64,000 bases of DNA, taken from assembly GCF_004358325.1 (NCBI RefSeq), contig NZ_CP037940.1:496001-560000 (forward strand), written 5' to 3'. The DNA comes from Periweissella cryptocerci. Lineage in GTDB: Bacteria > Bacillota > Bacilli > Lactobacillales > Lactobacillaceae. Both the position numbers and the translations under genes were made by a program. Below the pieces are notes generated by a model. That model saw only the letters and a program-made list of their open reading frames with translations. It did no database searches and was not told the DNA's origin. Below are positions 25,748-32,538 of this stretch, piece by piece (the stretch's first letter is position 1; the number at the start of each line of letters is the position of its first letter).

Positions 25748-26224
25748 TCAATCATCTTCTGGAACATCGTCAACGAACGTCGGCAGTTCCAACTTAACGT
25801 TGAGGCTTTCGTTAAACGCACCATTAACTTTAAGTATCGTATCAATAGCGCTTAATTGGTCGTGACTGTCCGGTGTGTACTCATATGTTTTAGCACGCTT
25901 TTTTGTCGAAGATTTGCCGTTCCCGTTTTCGACCTTTTCCACGCTGTTTGAGACGCCTCTCTGCTTTTCCCCTCTAGCAATACTAGCGAGACGTTCAAGC
26001 GCCTCTGTGACGTCCATAGTACGCTTAGATTTAGCTTCAGCCGTCCGCATAGCGATATAAGCCTGAACCTTTGGATTTCTCAAGATTTCAGACGCGCCGG
26101 CAGCCGTGACCTTTGCTGAATAACCAGCCTTTCGATACGCCTCGGAGGCATTACCATGATTAATAATGTACTCGTCAGCGAATATCCGTTGTTTGAGCGT
26201 TAAGCCGAATTCATCTAATGCCAT
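25748..26224 (-). CDS. terS: Terminase small subunit
   Basis: A 158-residue protein with the N-terminal helix-turn-helix of the Terminase_2 family: LTLKQRIFADEYIINHGNAS, then EAYRKAGYSAK and the helix with NPKVQAYIAMRTAEAK. It recognises the packaging site and loads the large subunit. The C-terminal part is acidic. Start ATG at 26224 with GGAGG. Confidence 0.92.
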   Translation of the reverse strand: MALDEFGLTLKQRIFADEYIINHGNASEAYRKAGYSAKVTAAGASEILRNPKVQAYIAMRTAEAKSKRTMDVTEALERLASIARGEKQRGVSNSVEKVENGNGKSSTKKRAKTYEYTPDSHDQLSAIDTILKVNGAFNESLNVKLELPTFVDDVPEDD

Positions 26225-26272
26225 GTCGTGCCTCCTTTCGGCAAGTAAAAACCGCCGGCATATTGTCAGCGG

Positions 26273-27235
26273 TTAATTGTCTATCTTTGAAATTCCATTC
26301 CAAAATAACTTCTCTACGTTCTTAGTACGCTTAGCTGTATGACTAAACGTTTCGGCTTTAACCTTGCCCCAGATAACTTCAAACGGAGCATTGTACTCGC
26401 TAATGAATACAGGCACCGTTTGCTCGCTTACCCACTTATCGAACGCTTTAGTATCAAACTCTTGTGCATAACCTGCTGTCCCTCTATACGGTGGGTCAAC
26501 ATAGATAACTGCATTATCCGGAATTTCAATTGTACGATAATCTCCATTTGAAAAAGTGAGTTGCTTGCGTCGATTAAGTTGCTCAAGTCTTTGCAAATGT
26601 TCGAGGCGATTGAGTTGTTCGAGCCCTTGCAAATGTTGTAATACCGTTTCGTTCAATTCCAAATTAAGCTTTTTAGTAATTTGACCGAAACTTAATCGAC
26701 GCACCTTTAAATCTCGGCCTTTATAAGTATTTTCTCCGGTATCAAATACACTAAAGGCATCTGTGCTGAATTGTCTATTCAACTTATCAATTGATTGCTT
26801 ATCGCCAAACACTACCGCATAGTGACCTAATTTTTTGAATGGTTCGATGTCGGTTCCGTATAAGTATGAAAACTTTGAGACTCCATTACCAAATGACCAG
26901 ACGATACGAATGAAGCTGCTTAAAACACCGTCTTGCTTGACTAGTTCATCTGCTTCTTCGTGGCTGTACCACTTGTAAAACTCATCTGGAAATTCTTCAT
27001 GCGTCATAACATATTCGAATAGCTCATATGTTTTAGGATCCAGCTCGTTGTAATGAACCGGAATCCCGTTTTCAACTACGGCAGCAGTCATCGCACCTCC
27101 ACCGCCAAACAAGTCGTATAACACGAAGTCTCGCGTACCGACCTTATTAACAATCTTTGAGAGTATCTGTCCAGACAGAGCGCGTTTGCTACCTTGATAA
27201 GGCATGCCAAGTTTTGATGATTTAATTTTTAACAT
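26273..27235 (-). CDS. D12-class DNA adenine methyltransferase with leucine/glutamine-rich insert
   Basis: A 320-residue Dam-type N6-adenine DNA methylase. Visible motifs are PYQGSKRAL near the N terminus, YDLFGGGGAM (motif I, SAM binding) and VIYVDPPYRG (motif IV, DPPY). The region between them carries an insert with repeated units LQHLQGLEQLNRLEHLQRLE followed by QLNRRKQL, which looks like a recently expanded 7-to-14-residue repeat. The enzyme could protect phage DNA from host restriction. Start ATG at 27235 lies inside the end of the ParB-like gene and uses its own GGGTGG site; an upstream reading to 27259 is less likely. Confidence 0.88.
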   Translation of the reverse strand: MLKIKSSKLGMPYQGSKRALSGQILSKIVNKVGTRDFVLYDLFGGGGAMTAAVVENGIPVHYNELDPKTYELFEYVMTHEEFPDEFYKWYSHEEADELVKQDGVLSSFIRIVWSFGNGVSKFSYLYGTDIEPFKKLGHYAVVFGDKQSIDKLNRQFSTDAFSVFDTGENTYKGRDLKVRRLSFGQITKKLNLELNETVLQHLQGLEQLNRLEHLQRLEQLNRRKQLTFSNGDYRTIEIPDNAVIYVDPPYRGTAGYAQEFDTKAFDKWVSEQTVPVFISEYNAPFEVIWGKVKAETFSHTAKRTKNVEKLFWNGISKIDN

Positions 27236-27761
27236 GGAATACCACCCGATTGCCTTCAAACTCTGGCATGGTAATTAAATCAGCTGAGCTTAACTTTGAG
27301 AGCGCAGCAACTACCTTGTCGAAGTTATCGCCTCCAGTTTCAATATCATCATCTTCAAACTCATCGTCATCTAAATCATCAAGCGTGGTAACATCTGCGA
27401 AACCAAAACCGCTCATATCAATATCAGTCAATTCAAGTTCTTGTAATTCAATTGCTAAGGCATCCATATCCCATTCCGCAATTTCGCCAACCTTGTTATC
27501 AGCGAGACGGAATGCTTTTACTTGCTCCGGACTTAAATCATCGGCAACGATAGTCGGCACTGTTTCTAGTCCCAACTTTTTAGCTGCCTTAACTCGTGTG
27601 TGGCCAGCGATGATTTCACCGTTACCATCAACAATTACCGGCACTTTAAAGCCGAACTCATCAATAGAACGTGCCACCGCATCAACCGCTTGGTCATTGA
27701 ATCGGGCATTATTAGCGTATGGAATCAATTCATCAATCAACTTATCTATAATTTGCATCAT
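27222..27761 (-). CDS. ParB/Srx-domain protein next to a methylase
   Basis: A 179-residue protein with the ParB N-terminal fold: IDELIPYANNARFN, VPVIVDGNGEIIAGHTRVKA (the GEIIAGHTR catalytic/CTP-type box) and FRLADNKVGEIAEWD. Such phage ParB-like domains are commonly fused or adjacent to DNA methylases just before terminase genes, as here. The C-terminal tail is very acidic (DDLDDDEFEDDDIE). It probably binds or processes DNA; partition is unlikely for an integrated phage. The start is the ATG pair at 27761. Confidence 0.85.
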   Translation of the reverse strand: MMQIIDKLIDELIPYANNARFNDQAVDAVARSIDEFGFKVPVIVDGNGEIIAGHTRVKAAKKLGLETVPTIVADDLSPEQVKAFRLADNKVGEIAEWDMDALAIELQELELTDIDMSGFGFADVTTLDDLDDDEFEDDDIETGGDNFDKVVAALSKLSSADLITMPEFEGNRVVFHVKN

Positions 27762-28312
27762 TTCACCGTGCTTTCTACTTTTTATGTTATTAGACAAAAA
27801 AATAACGTTTGTCTTTAATCTGTTGTCTCCACCCTGTGCAGGAATAGCACTTTGGAGTTGTCAGCTAAAACGAACGTTAATTAATTATGTACGGACAAGC
27901 TATCGGAATCATGGTCGCACGATACCAAATTACGGCTTGCCTCTTGTGTATCAATCTTCATAGAGAGACACCTCACGTAATCAGAAAGGTGTTTCATATC
28001 TCGCTAAAACTTCGGCCATCTTAAAAGCCATCAGCGCTTATCACGGCAAGACTACGAACATGCGAGAGTACGACCCCTCTGCTTCACGTTAACAATCCGC
28101 AAGCCATGTCCAGCATTGGTTCGTCTACTGATAACTCAGCCAATGCAATTTGTATTAAACTCATTTATTAAAAACAATTCAAGACTATTCAAGAGGAGGA
28201 ACCAACTACTCTCGAAAGCCAATCGAACTCATTACAGTTTTGCTTCGCACGCCACCACCCAGTGTGTAGTTCGTTCGGCTGCGTGCCTGTTTCGTCTTGC
28301 TCTGAATTCTAT

Positions 28313-28370
28313 GTCAAATTGATGGAATCGAACCATCGGCCACCATCAAACCTGCTACCAAGCATTTGAC
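28313..28370 (-). pseudogene. Shortened tRNA-like element
   Basis: A perfect 7-bp acceptor-like stem (GTCAAAT with ATTTGAC) and a normal T arm (GATGG TTCGATT CCATC) enclose only a minimal D arm (GCT TGGT AGC) and a 4-bp stem with a 7-base loop. The total is about 58 bases, roughly 15 fewer than a normal tRNA. It may be a deleted tRNA. Confidence 0.5.
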
Positions 28371-28466
28371 CACCTAATATTAAACTTCTATTCAAGAAAG
28401 GAGATATCCACTCATACTGCAAACCCAGAAAGCAGCGGCTCATTTTTCGGTCTTTGCCTTGACCTA

Positions 28467-28537
28467 TGTTCACAGCAGGATTTGAACCTGCACCCTATCA
28501 CTAAAAGTAATATGCTCTACTGTTGAGCTACATGAAC
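28467..28537 (-). tRNA. tRNA-Lys(TTT), phage encoded
   Basis: A full cloverleaf of 71 bases: acceptor GTTCATG with TGTGAAC (two G-T pairs), T8-A9, D stem GCTC/GAGC, anticodon arm TATTA CTTTTAG TGATA (anticodon TTT, U33 present) and T arm GCAGG TTCAAAT CCTGC, discriminator A, CCA not encoded. The D loop AACAGTA lacks the usual GG pair, so stability may be reduced. Confidence 0.7.
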
Positions 28538-28609
28538 AGCCAATTATATTTGAACCCCGTTTTCAAAAACGAGTTCTCGTTGCTTTTAACGTCAATCCGA
28601 GGACATATG

Positions 28610-28679
28610 ATCGTGAGACGGAATCGAACCGCCGTACACCCGCTTTCGCGAATTGCTCTTGCCATTTAGCTATCATGGT
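28610..28679 (-). pseudogene. tRNA-like element with a GAAA-tetraloop anticodon arm
   Basis: T8-A9, a D arm of normal length and a good T arm (GGCGG TTCGATT CCGTC) are present. The acceptor stem has two mismatches. The anticodon arm folds as ATTCGC-GAAA-GCGGGT, six pairs capped by a GNRA-type tetraloop, so there is no 7-base decoding loop. It is probably non-decoding. Confidence 0.5.
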
Positions 28680-28682
28680 CTA

Positions 28683-28754
28683 TGGTCAATCAAGGAATTG
28701 AACCTTGTTATCTCGACTAGACCCCGAGCGCTCTACCAAATAAGCTAATTAACC
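28683..28754 (-). tRNA. tRNA-Arg(TCT)-like, phage encoded
   Basis: A canonical 72-base cloverleaf: acceptor GGTTAAT with ATTGACC, T8-A9, D stem GCTT/GAGC with GG in the loop, anticodon stem CTCGG/TCGAG, variable ATAA, T arm CAAGG TTCAATT CCTTG, discriminator A. The loop GGTCTAG gives anticodon TCT with A37 but G instead of the near-universal U at position 33, so decoding may be impaired. Confidence 0.6.
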
Positions 28755-28755
28755 A

Positions 28756-28800
28756 AATGGTCGCAATTTCAACGACCTGTCGCTTACCCAGCGTCTACAA
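28756..28800 (-). pseudogene. 3' half of a tRNA-like sequence
   Basis: An anticodon-arm-like segment (GACGC TGGGTAA GCGAC, possible anticodon GGT) is followed by a T-arm-like hairpin (GTCGT TGAAATT GCGAC). The 5' half is missing and replaced by A/T-rich sequence (plus-strand AAAAATAAAATAAAG), so this looks like a remnant abutting tRNA-Arg. Confidence 0.35.
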
Positions 28801-28942
28801 AAATAAAATAAAGTTTCCTGCTGCTTTTAGACTCAATCCAAGGAGTTATGTATACGGAATCTCACCGCACGTACGCTATTAACGCTCTGTAATGTCATCA
28901 AGTAGGCTTCTGGACTCTTTTCGGAGAACGTCCAGCTCCTAT

Positions 28943-29015
28943 GTGACGGTGTGGAATCGAACCACACGCGACTTAGCAGCAAGCTAGCAGTCGCACCATT
29001 TCGCCACTCCTCATT
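28943..29015 (-). pseudogene. tRNA-like element with an abnormal anticodon loop
   Basis: A strong T arm (TGTGG TTCGATT CCACA) and a GGCGAAATGGT D-region are recognisable. The stem GCGAC/GTCGC encloses 17 bases containing two copies of CTGCTA, as if the anticodon loop were partly duplicated, and the acceptor stem pairs badly. It may derive from a tRNA-Ser(GCT)-type gene. Confidence 0.4.
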
Positions 29016-29176
29016 CTAGGTCGGCTCGATCTTTCGCCGATTGAACGGTCACCGGCAAAGTGCACGCGTTCATAAATGATAGCCATTCACGCTTCAGAAC
29101 TAAAAAATATAAGAAGAGAAAACCTGTTAAAAAATGGAGGTTGAAAGGGATATCGCGAAACCTTTCAACAATACCT

Positions 29177-29230
29177 ATATTACAGGGTTTTCGAGATTAA
29201 AAGTGTCAGAAAAGTGTCACGAAAGTGTCA
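29177..29230 (-). promoter_or_regulatory. Candidate late promoter with three phased activator boxes
   Basis: On the minus strand TGACACTTT occurs three times (plus-strand AAAGTGTCA at 29200-29208, 29211-29219 and 29222-29230), exactly 11 bp apart. A -10-like TAATAT (29177-29182) lies 17 bp downstream of the last box, and there is no good -35. This is the form of an activator-dependent promoter. It lies just after the ArpU-type gene and points into the tRNA-like tract and late genes. A perfect 8-bp inverted repeat (TTGAAAGG/CCTTTCAA, 29141-29168) follows. Confidence 0.55.
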
Positions 29231-29244
29231 AATATCGCACTTTT

Positions 29245-29682
29245 CTAGGAAACGCTTTCATACTCATCATCTAGCACCAATAAGTCGCTGTACACATAGG
29301 TTTCACAGAACCTAGCCAATGTACGTTTCTTAATCCTGTTAACCGACTTTTGCGAGACATGAAACTTATATGCGAATTCCTCAATCGAGAGCGCATGTTC
29401 AGCCGTGAAGAATGCATCCATGCAATCGATTAGCATTGTATCGAAAAGCGCGTTAACGGCTCCCTCAAACTGATTTACCACTTGTTGCGAATGAAGCTGC
29501 TTAGTTAGCATATCCTCCGATGAATTACCGAACGCTGTACCTTTTGGCATGTCGGACATCACTGGCGATTTCAGTCCATAGCTAAACGAAGCCAGCGCGC
29601 GTTTACTTCGTCGATACTCCTTAACGATTTTCATAACATTTGCCTTAGTGGCCAGATAGTTGAACCCTGTTAAATCTTCCAT
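29245..29682 (-). CDS. ArpU-family late transcription regulator
   Basis: A 145-residue protein of the ArpU/RinA-like group, which activates the late genes of Gram-positive siphophages. Residues 1-60 are basic and helical (VKEYRRSKRALASFSYGLKS). The C-terminal third contains a sigma-region-4-like helix-turn-helix (HALSIEEFAYKFHVSQKSVN, then RIKKRTLARF). It is the last gene of the early/middle cluster. A phased-box promoter candidate lies immediately downstream and is its likely target. Confidence 0.8.
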   Translation of the reverse strand: MEDLTGFNYLATKANVMKIVKEYRRSKRALASFSYGLKSPVMSDMPKGTAFGNSSEDMLTKQLHSQQVVNQFEGAVNALFDTMLIDCMDAFFTAEHALSIEEFAYKFHVSQKSVNRIKKRTLARFCETYVYSDLLVLDDEYESVS

Positions 29683-29697
29683 GCGATATCCTCCTGC

Positions 29698-29772
29698 TTA
29701 TTTATCTGTAAAACTTATTACGAGCAATGCGCCCATTACACAACCAATCAAGAACGTTGCTGCTAAACTCAT
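29698..29772 (-). CDS. Tiny membrane peptide
   Basis: A 24-residue frame, MSLAATFLIGCVMGALLVIS plus FTDK: a single membrane helix. The ATG at 29772 overlaps the stop of the preceding small gene (ATGA-type overlap). Its short length makes it uncertain, but such chained membrane peptides are common in early phage operons. Confidence 0.45.
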   Translation of the reverse strand: MSLAATFLIGCVMGALLVISFTDK

Positions 29773-29885
29773 AGAAATATCCACCCCGCAATTTCTGACA
29801 ATGCTTTGATTGTTAGCATTATTAACGTTCCGATTCCTAGAATCATCAAACAAGTTTGCGCGCACATAGCTAAGGTTTCTTTCAT
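29769..29885 (-). CDS. Small membrane peptide
   Basis: 38 residues with one long hydrophobic segment (CLMILGIGTLIMLTIKALSE). The ATG at 29885 overlaps the stop of the gene at 29882-30112 in an ATGA arrangement, with GAGGTGG upstream. Function unknown; it may be a membrane-acting early peptide. Confidence 0.5.
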   Translation of the reverse strand: MKETLAMCAQTCLMILGIGTLIMLTIKALSEIAGWIFL

Positions 29886-30112
29886 TTAGCCACCTCATAC
29901 GTCCTTCTGAAAATATCATCTGCAATAGCCCAATGTTCACCATTGACGCCAGTTGCAATCCAATCATTCACCTTCAACATCATTGCACCTTCTAATGTTG
30001 GAATTGCTTGGCCTTCTGGAAAAATACTGACAATCCCATATTTTTCAATCATCGCACCTGAACCATCAAACTGCTCGGCTTCAATCAATGCCGTTTTACG
30101 ATACTTTGTCAT
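29882..30112 (-). CDS. Small phage protein (KYRKxxxIEAEQF type)
   Basis: 76 residues beginning MTKYRKTALIEAEQFDGSGA and containing LKVNDWIATGVNGEHWAIAD and FRRTYEVAK. This is a widespread small phage protein family whose function is not known. It overlaps both neighbours by a few bases. Confidence 0.75.
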   Translation of the reverse strand: MTKYRKTALIEAEQFDGSGAMIEKYGIVSIFPEGQAIPTLEGAMMLKVNDWIATGVNGEHWAIADDIFRRTYEVAK

Positions 30113-30386
30113 TTTTCACTTCCTCATACTTGATAGCGCCATTTGCTCCAAATGTTTGAGTAAATACTTTGCTACCCATGCGCATTTCTAATCTGTCATA
30201 TCTATCGACGATACCGTGTAACTCTGCCATCTCGCGATATACCATTAATCGTTGGTCATAGTTATCGTTCCAAGCGACTGTTTGGCGACCATTCTCATAT
30301 AGATCATGTCTAAACGCTGACTTCGCTTGCATGGTTCGCTTGGCACCAGCGAGGATACTTCTCTGGATTTGCTCTAACGTTGTCAT
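30096..30386 (-). CDS. Small phage protein, unknown
   Basis: 96 residues, MTTLEQIQRSILAGAKRTMQ at the start; basic and mostly helical, with a Tyr-rich middle. No recognised motif. Start ATG at 30386 lies one base before the stop of the upstream membrane peptide. Confidence 0.65.
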   Translation of the reverse strand: MTTLEQIQRSILAGAKRTMQAKSAFRHDLYENGRQTVAWNDNYDQRLMVYREMAELHGIVDRYDRLEMRMGSKVFTQTFGANGAIKYEEVKNDKVS

Positions 30387-30485
30387 CTAATCGCCTAAAC
30401 CTTTAATCACCGCAACAATCATCGTGATAATGATTGCAGTTCCGCAAATGATGAACACAGCTCCTAAACCGTTATCGCTCATCAT
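30387..30485 (-). CDS. Tiny membrane peptide
   Basis: 32 residues, MMSDNGLGAVFIICGTAIII followed by TMIVAVIKGLGD: one transmembrane helix. Starts inside the end of the upstream gene (AATGATGAG overlap) and stops one base before the next ATG. It is part of a chain of very short membrane-peptide genes. Confidence 0.5.
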   Translation of the reverse strand: MMSDNGLGAVFIICGTAIIITMIVAVIKGLGD

Positions 30486-30669
30486 TTACCTCCAAAAAAA
30501 TAGCTGAATTATATGGAATCGTTAACTTTTCGCCAGTTTCAAAGTAAACTTCGATTGACCAGAAGTAAGGGCTGTTAGTTACCTTTTTGATTCGCGCAAC
30601 GTTATCGCGTCCAACAATCCAATCTGCGCCATCTGGATGCCCAATTACCCCTACTTTTTTAATCATCAT
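30472..30669 (-). CDS. Small phage protein, unknown
   Basis: 65 residues, MMIKKVGVIGHPDGADWIVG, beta-rich, ending FLEVNDER. The ATG pair at 30669/30666 follows GGAGAG and overlaps the stop of the gene at 30659-30787. Function unknown; it may be a small nucleic-acid-binding fold, but that is only an impression. Confidence 0.6.
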   Translation of the reverse strand: MMIKKVGVIGHPDGADWIVGRDNVARIKKVTNSPYFWSIEVYFETGEKLTIPYNSAIFLEVNDER

Positions 30670-30787
30670 CAAGCTCTCCATCTGAATAATTATCGACGAA
30701 ATCATATAAATCATTCTGATTTGAGTTCCATTCAAAGAGAACACTTACTAACAATTTTGCGTACTTTCCAACTTCACTTTTATTCAT
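30659..30787 (-). CDS. Very small acidic phage protein
   Basis: 42 residues, MNKSEVGKYAKLLVSVLFEW then an acidic end (DNYSDGELDDD). The ATG at 30787 follows GGCAGGAAA, and the stop overlaps the next start. Unknown function. Confidence 0.55.
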   Translation of the reverse strand: MNKSEVGKYAKLLVSVLFEWNSNQNDLYDFVDNYSDGELDDD

Positions 30788-30806
30788 TTTCCTGCCTCGC
30801 TTTCCG

Positions 30807-31001
30807 TTACCGTTCAAAAATCAGTGTATCGACGTTGCGTGCACCTTCTTCGTTTAAGGTGCTGGTTTCAACCGCGATGCCTTCATTCGTGTAATCTGAC
30901 CAATTCACGTTCGCCATTCCATCGTTGAGCACTTCCATTAACTCATCCGGTTCGAGTACACTTTCAATAATCATCACTGTTTTACGTTTGTTTAAATCCA
31001 T
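30807..31001 (-). CDS. Small phage protein, unknown
   Basis: 64 residues, acidic, MDLNKRKTVMIIESVLEPDE at the start. Its ATG shares a base with the stop of the upstream gene at 31001. No motif recognised. Confidence 0.6.
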   Translation of the reverse strand: MDLNKRKTVMIIESVLEPDELMEVLNDGMANVNWSDYTNEGIAVETSTLNEEGARNVDTLIFER

Positions 31002-31450
31002 TACTCTTGCACCTCGTCAATTCGGGTGATGGTACCACGACGTAGCAGCACATCGTTACCATCGGTCGTTGTGTACCGATCAAACTTACCATTCACCTCA
31101 ATGTCTAAGCTATGAGTTTCTATGACTCCGTCTGGCGCATAGATACGATATAGCGGTGTTTTTGGTTCGGGGTTAGGGTACGGGTTTTTTAGAGGTTGCC
31201 AATACTCACTATTTAGGGGTTGCCAATATTCACTAAATTCATAAGAGTTTGCAACTTTTACGCCGTTAAGACCGGTAATATAAGTGATGATCCAGTCGCC
31301 TCGGTAAACACGTTGGCCATCCTTAAAATGCCAACTATTATTTCCAACGCTCTCAGTTAATTGGTATTGTGAAATCATTTCATAGGAATCATAAAACAAT
31401 TCTGCAAACCCTAAATGTTTGCTATCTTTATTCATAACTTTATATATCAT
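31001..31450 (-). CDS. Hypothetical phage protein with an in-frame duplication
   Basis: 149 residues; the middle contains SEYWQPLNSEYWQPLKNPYP, a tandem duplication of an eight-residue unit that is also visible as a 24-bp imperfect DNA repeat near 31190-31240. The C-terminal part is beta-rich (YRIYAPDGVIETHSLDIEVN). No family recognised. It overlaps the DUF1642-type gene before it. Confidence 0.65.
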   Translation of the reverse strand: MIYKVMNKDSKHLGFAELFYDSYEMISQYQLTESVGNNSWHFKDGQRVYRGDWIITYITGLNGVKVANSYEFSEYWQPLNSEYWQPLKNPYPNPEPKTPLYRIYAPDGVIETHSLDIEVNGKFDRYTTTDGNDVLLRRGTITRIDEVQE

Positions 31451-32538
31451 TCTTCCACCTCCACAGCGAATGCCATGTACTTTGGATTAATTGAATTTAT
31501 TTCGGATTCAGTAAATTCAATTGCATCACTTTTATAATCGCCTGCTTTATTGATCTTCTCGATATACGTTACGCCGTATACTGTACCAGCCAATACTTCA
31601 CTGTATCCGTCATTATCAGTAAACACCACGTGATACTTCTTCTCTTTCTTGAGTGTGTAACCACGACCGATTGCGTGAAGCATCAGCAGCTGATTAAGAC
31701 TTTGCTCATACTCACCACTTCCCTTAATCCATTCAATAAATCCATCTGGATAATCCATTTTTGGCAGCGTTCCAATCAAAGCATTTGCAAAACCGACGGC
31801 TCTTAAATGACCAAATTCATCTGTATCCAATGTTTCAAACCATTCAAACGCGACTTTTGGTAGCTTTACTGGCGCATACTTAGTTTTGAGTTCTGCCAAT
31901 TCTTTTCCCAAAGACGCATTAAGCTCTCCTGCCCGTAGGCTTGCCGTAGAATATTTAGATTTCCACTCCTCAAGCTCATGTACCAATTCAGTTTCACGAA
32001 CCTCGCGTGCTTCGATTTCAGCTTTAAGCGCCTTCTTGTCAGCCTTATGCTGCTTATTAGCTGTTTGAAGTTGTTCAATAATACTTTTCAAATGACTTTC
32101 TTCAAATTGTGAACGAGCGTCGGACAGGTCTTTGACTGCTTTGTCGCGAGCAACTGTCATTTCTGATAATTGGTCAACCAGTTCAGTAATTTGATTGTTT
32201 AAATCAAACCCAATAGCCGTCGATTGGTCAACCTGCGTTAGTGACTTGACGTAATCAACTATTGGTTTAAACGCACTACCGTCTTCTTTTTCTTTCCAAA
32301 ACGTATTATCGTAAGTTTCCCATAAATCAAATAGTTTTTCTTCATCAAACTCAACTCGCTCAGTCTTTGGTAATTGCTCATCTGGAATATCTAATTCGAT
32401 TTCAGCATCTGCACCAAGAGGCTTGAGCCAATATCCGAAACTGTATTTCGAACCAGCTAAAGATTTACCCTTCAAATTACTATCTTTAGTAATCACTGCT
32501 GTCGCCAATTGTTTCGCTGTTACTTTAATCTTTGCCAT
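31447..32538 (-). CDS. DUF1642-type phage protein with long coiled coil
   Basis: 363 residues. An N-terminal domain (about 1-105) is followed by a coiled coil (about 115-215, ITELVDQLSEMTVARDKAVK onward). A C-terminal domain then shows the DUF1642 pattern: WFETLDTDEFGHL, a GYTLKKEKKYHVVF box and the final IEFTESEINSINPKYMAFAV. DUF1642 proteins are frequent in early regions of lactic phages and have no proven function. Start ATG at 32538 with GAGGTG, overlapping the upstream gene, which carries the same domain without the coiled coil. Confidence 0.75.
   Translation of the reverse strand: MAKIKVTAKQLATAVITKDSNLKGKSLAGSKYSFGYWLKPLGADAEIELDIPDEQLPKTERVEFDEEKLFDLWETYDNTFWKEKEDGSAFKPIVDYVKSLTQVDQSTAIGFDLNNQITELVDQLSEMTVARDKAVKDLSDARSQFEESHLKSIIEQLQTANKQHKADKKALKAEIEAREVRETELVHELEEWKSKYSTASLRAGELNASLGKELAELKTKYAPVKLPKVAFEWFETLDTDEFGHLRAVGFANALIGTLPKMDYPDGFIEWIKGSGEYEQSLNQLLMLHAIGRGYTLKKEKKYHVVFTDNDGYSEVLAGTVYGVTYIEKINKAGDYKSDAIEFTESEINSINPKYMAFAVEVEE

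Larger units (their letters stand above)
27762..29176 (-). other. 1.4 kb leader tract without large genes; tRNA-like sequences
   Basis: No convincing protein gene longer than about 30 residues was found. A possible 26-codon reading frame (27881-27961, minus, GAGGTG before its ATG) is weak. Several minus-strand T-arm signatures (GGTTCGATTCC types) lie between 28313 and 29015 and mark tRNA-like elements. A small hairpin with T tract occurs near 28565-28590. The part from 27790 to 28300 shows no feature that I recognise. The tract follows the late-promoter candidate and precedes the ParB/Dam/terminase genes. Confidence 0.7.

Noticed and set aside
27250-27963. Plus-strand frame of 237 codons over the ParB-like gene
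   Set aside because: Ser-rich antisense translation of an acidic protein-coding region; no start signal.
28116-28322. Plus-strand 68-codon frame in the tRNA-like tract
   Set aside because: Reads across tRNA-like sequence, without start signal and against the direction of the late transcript.
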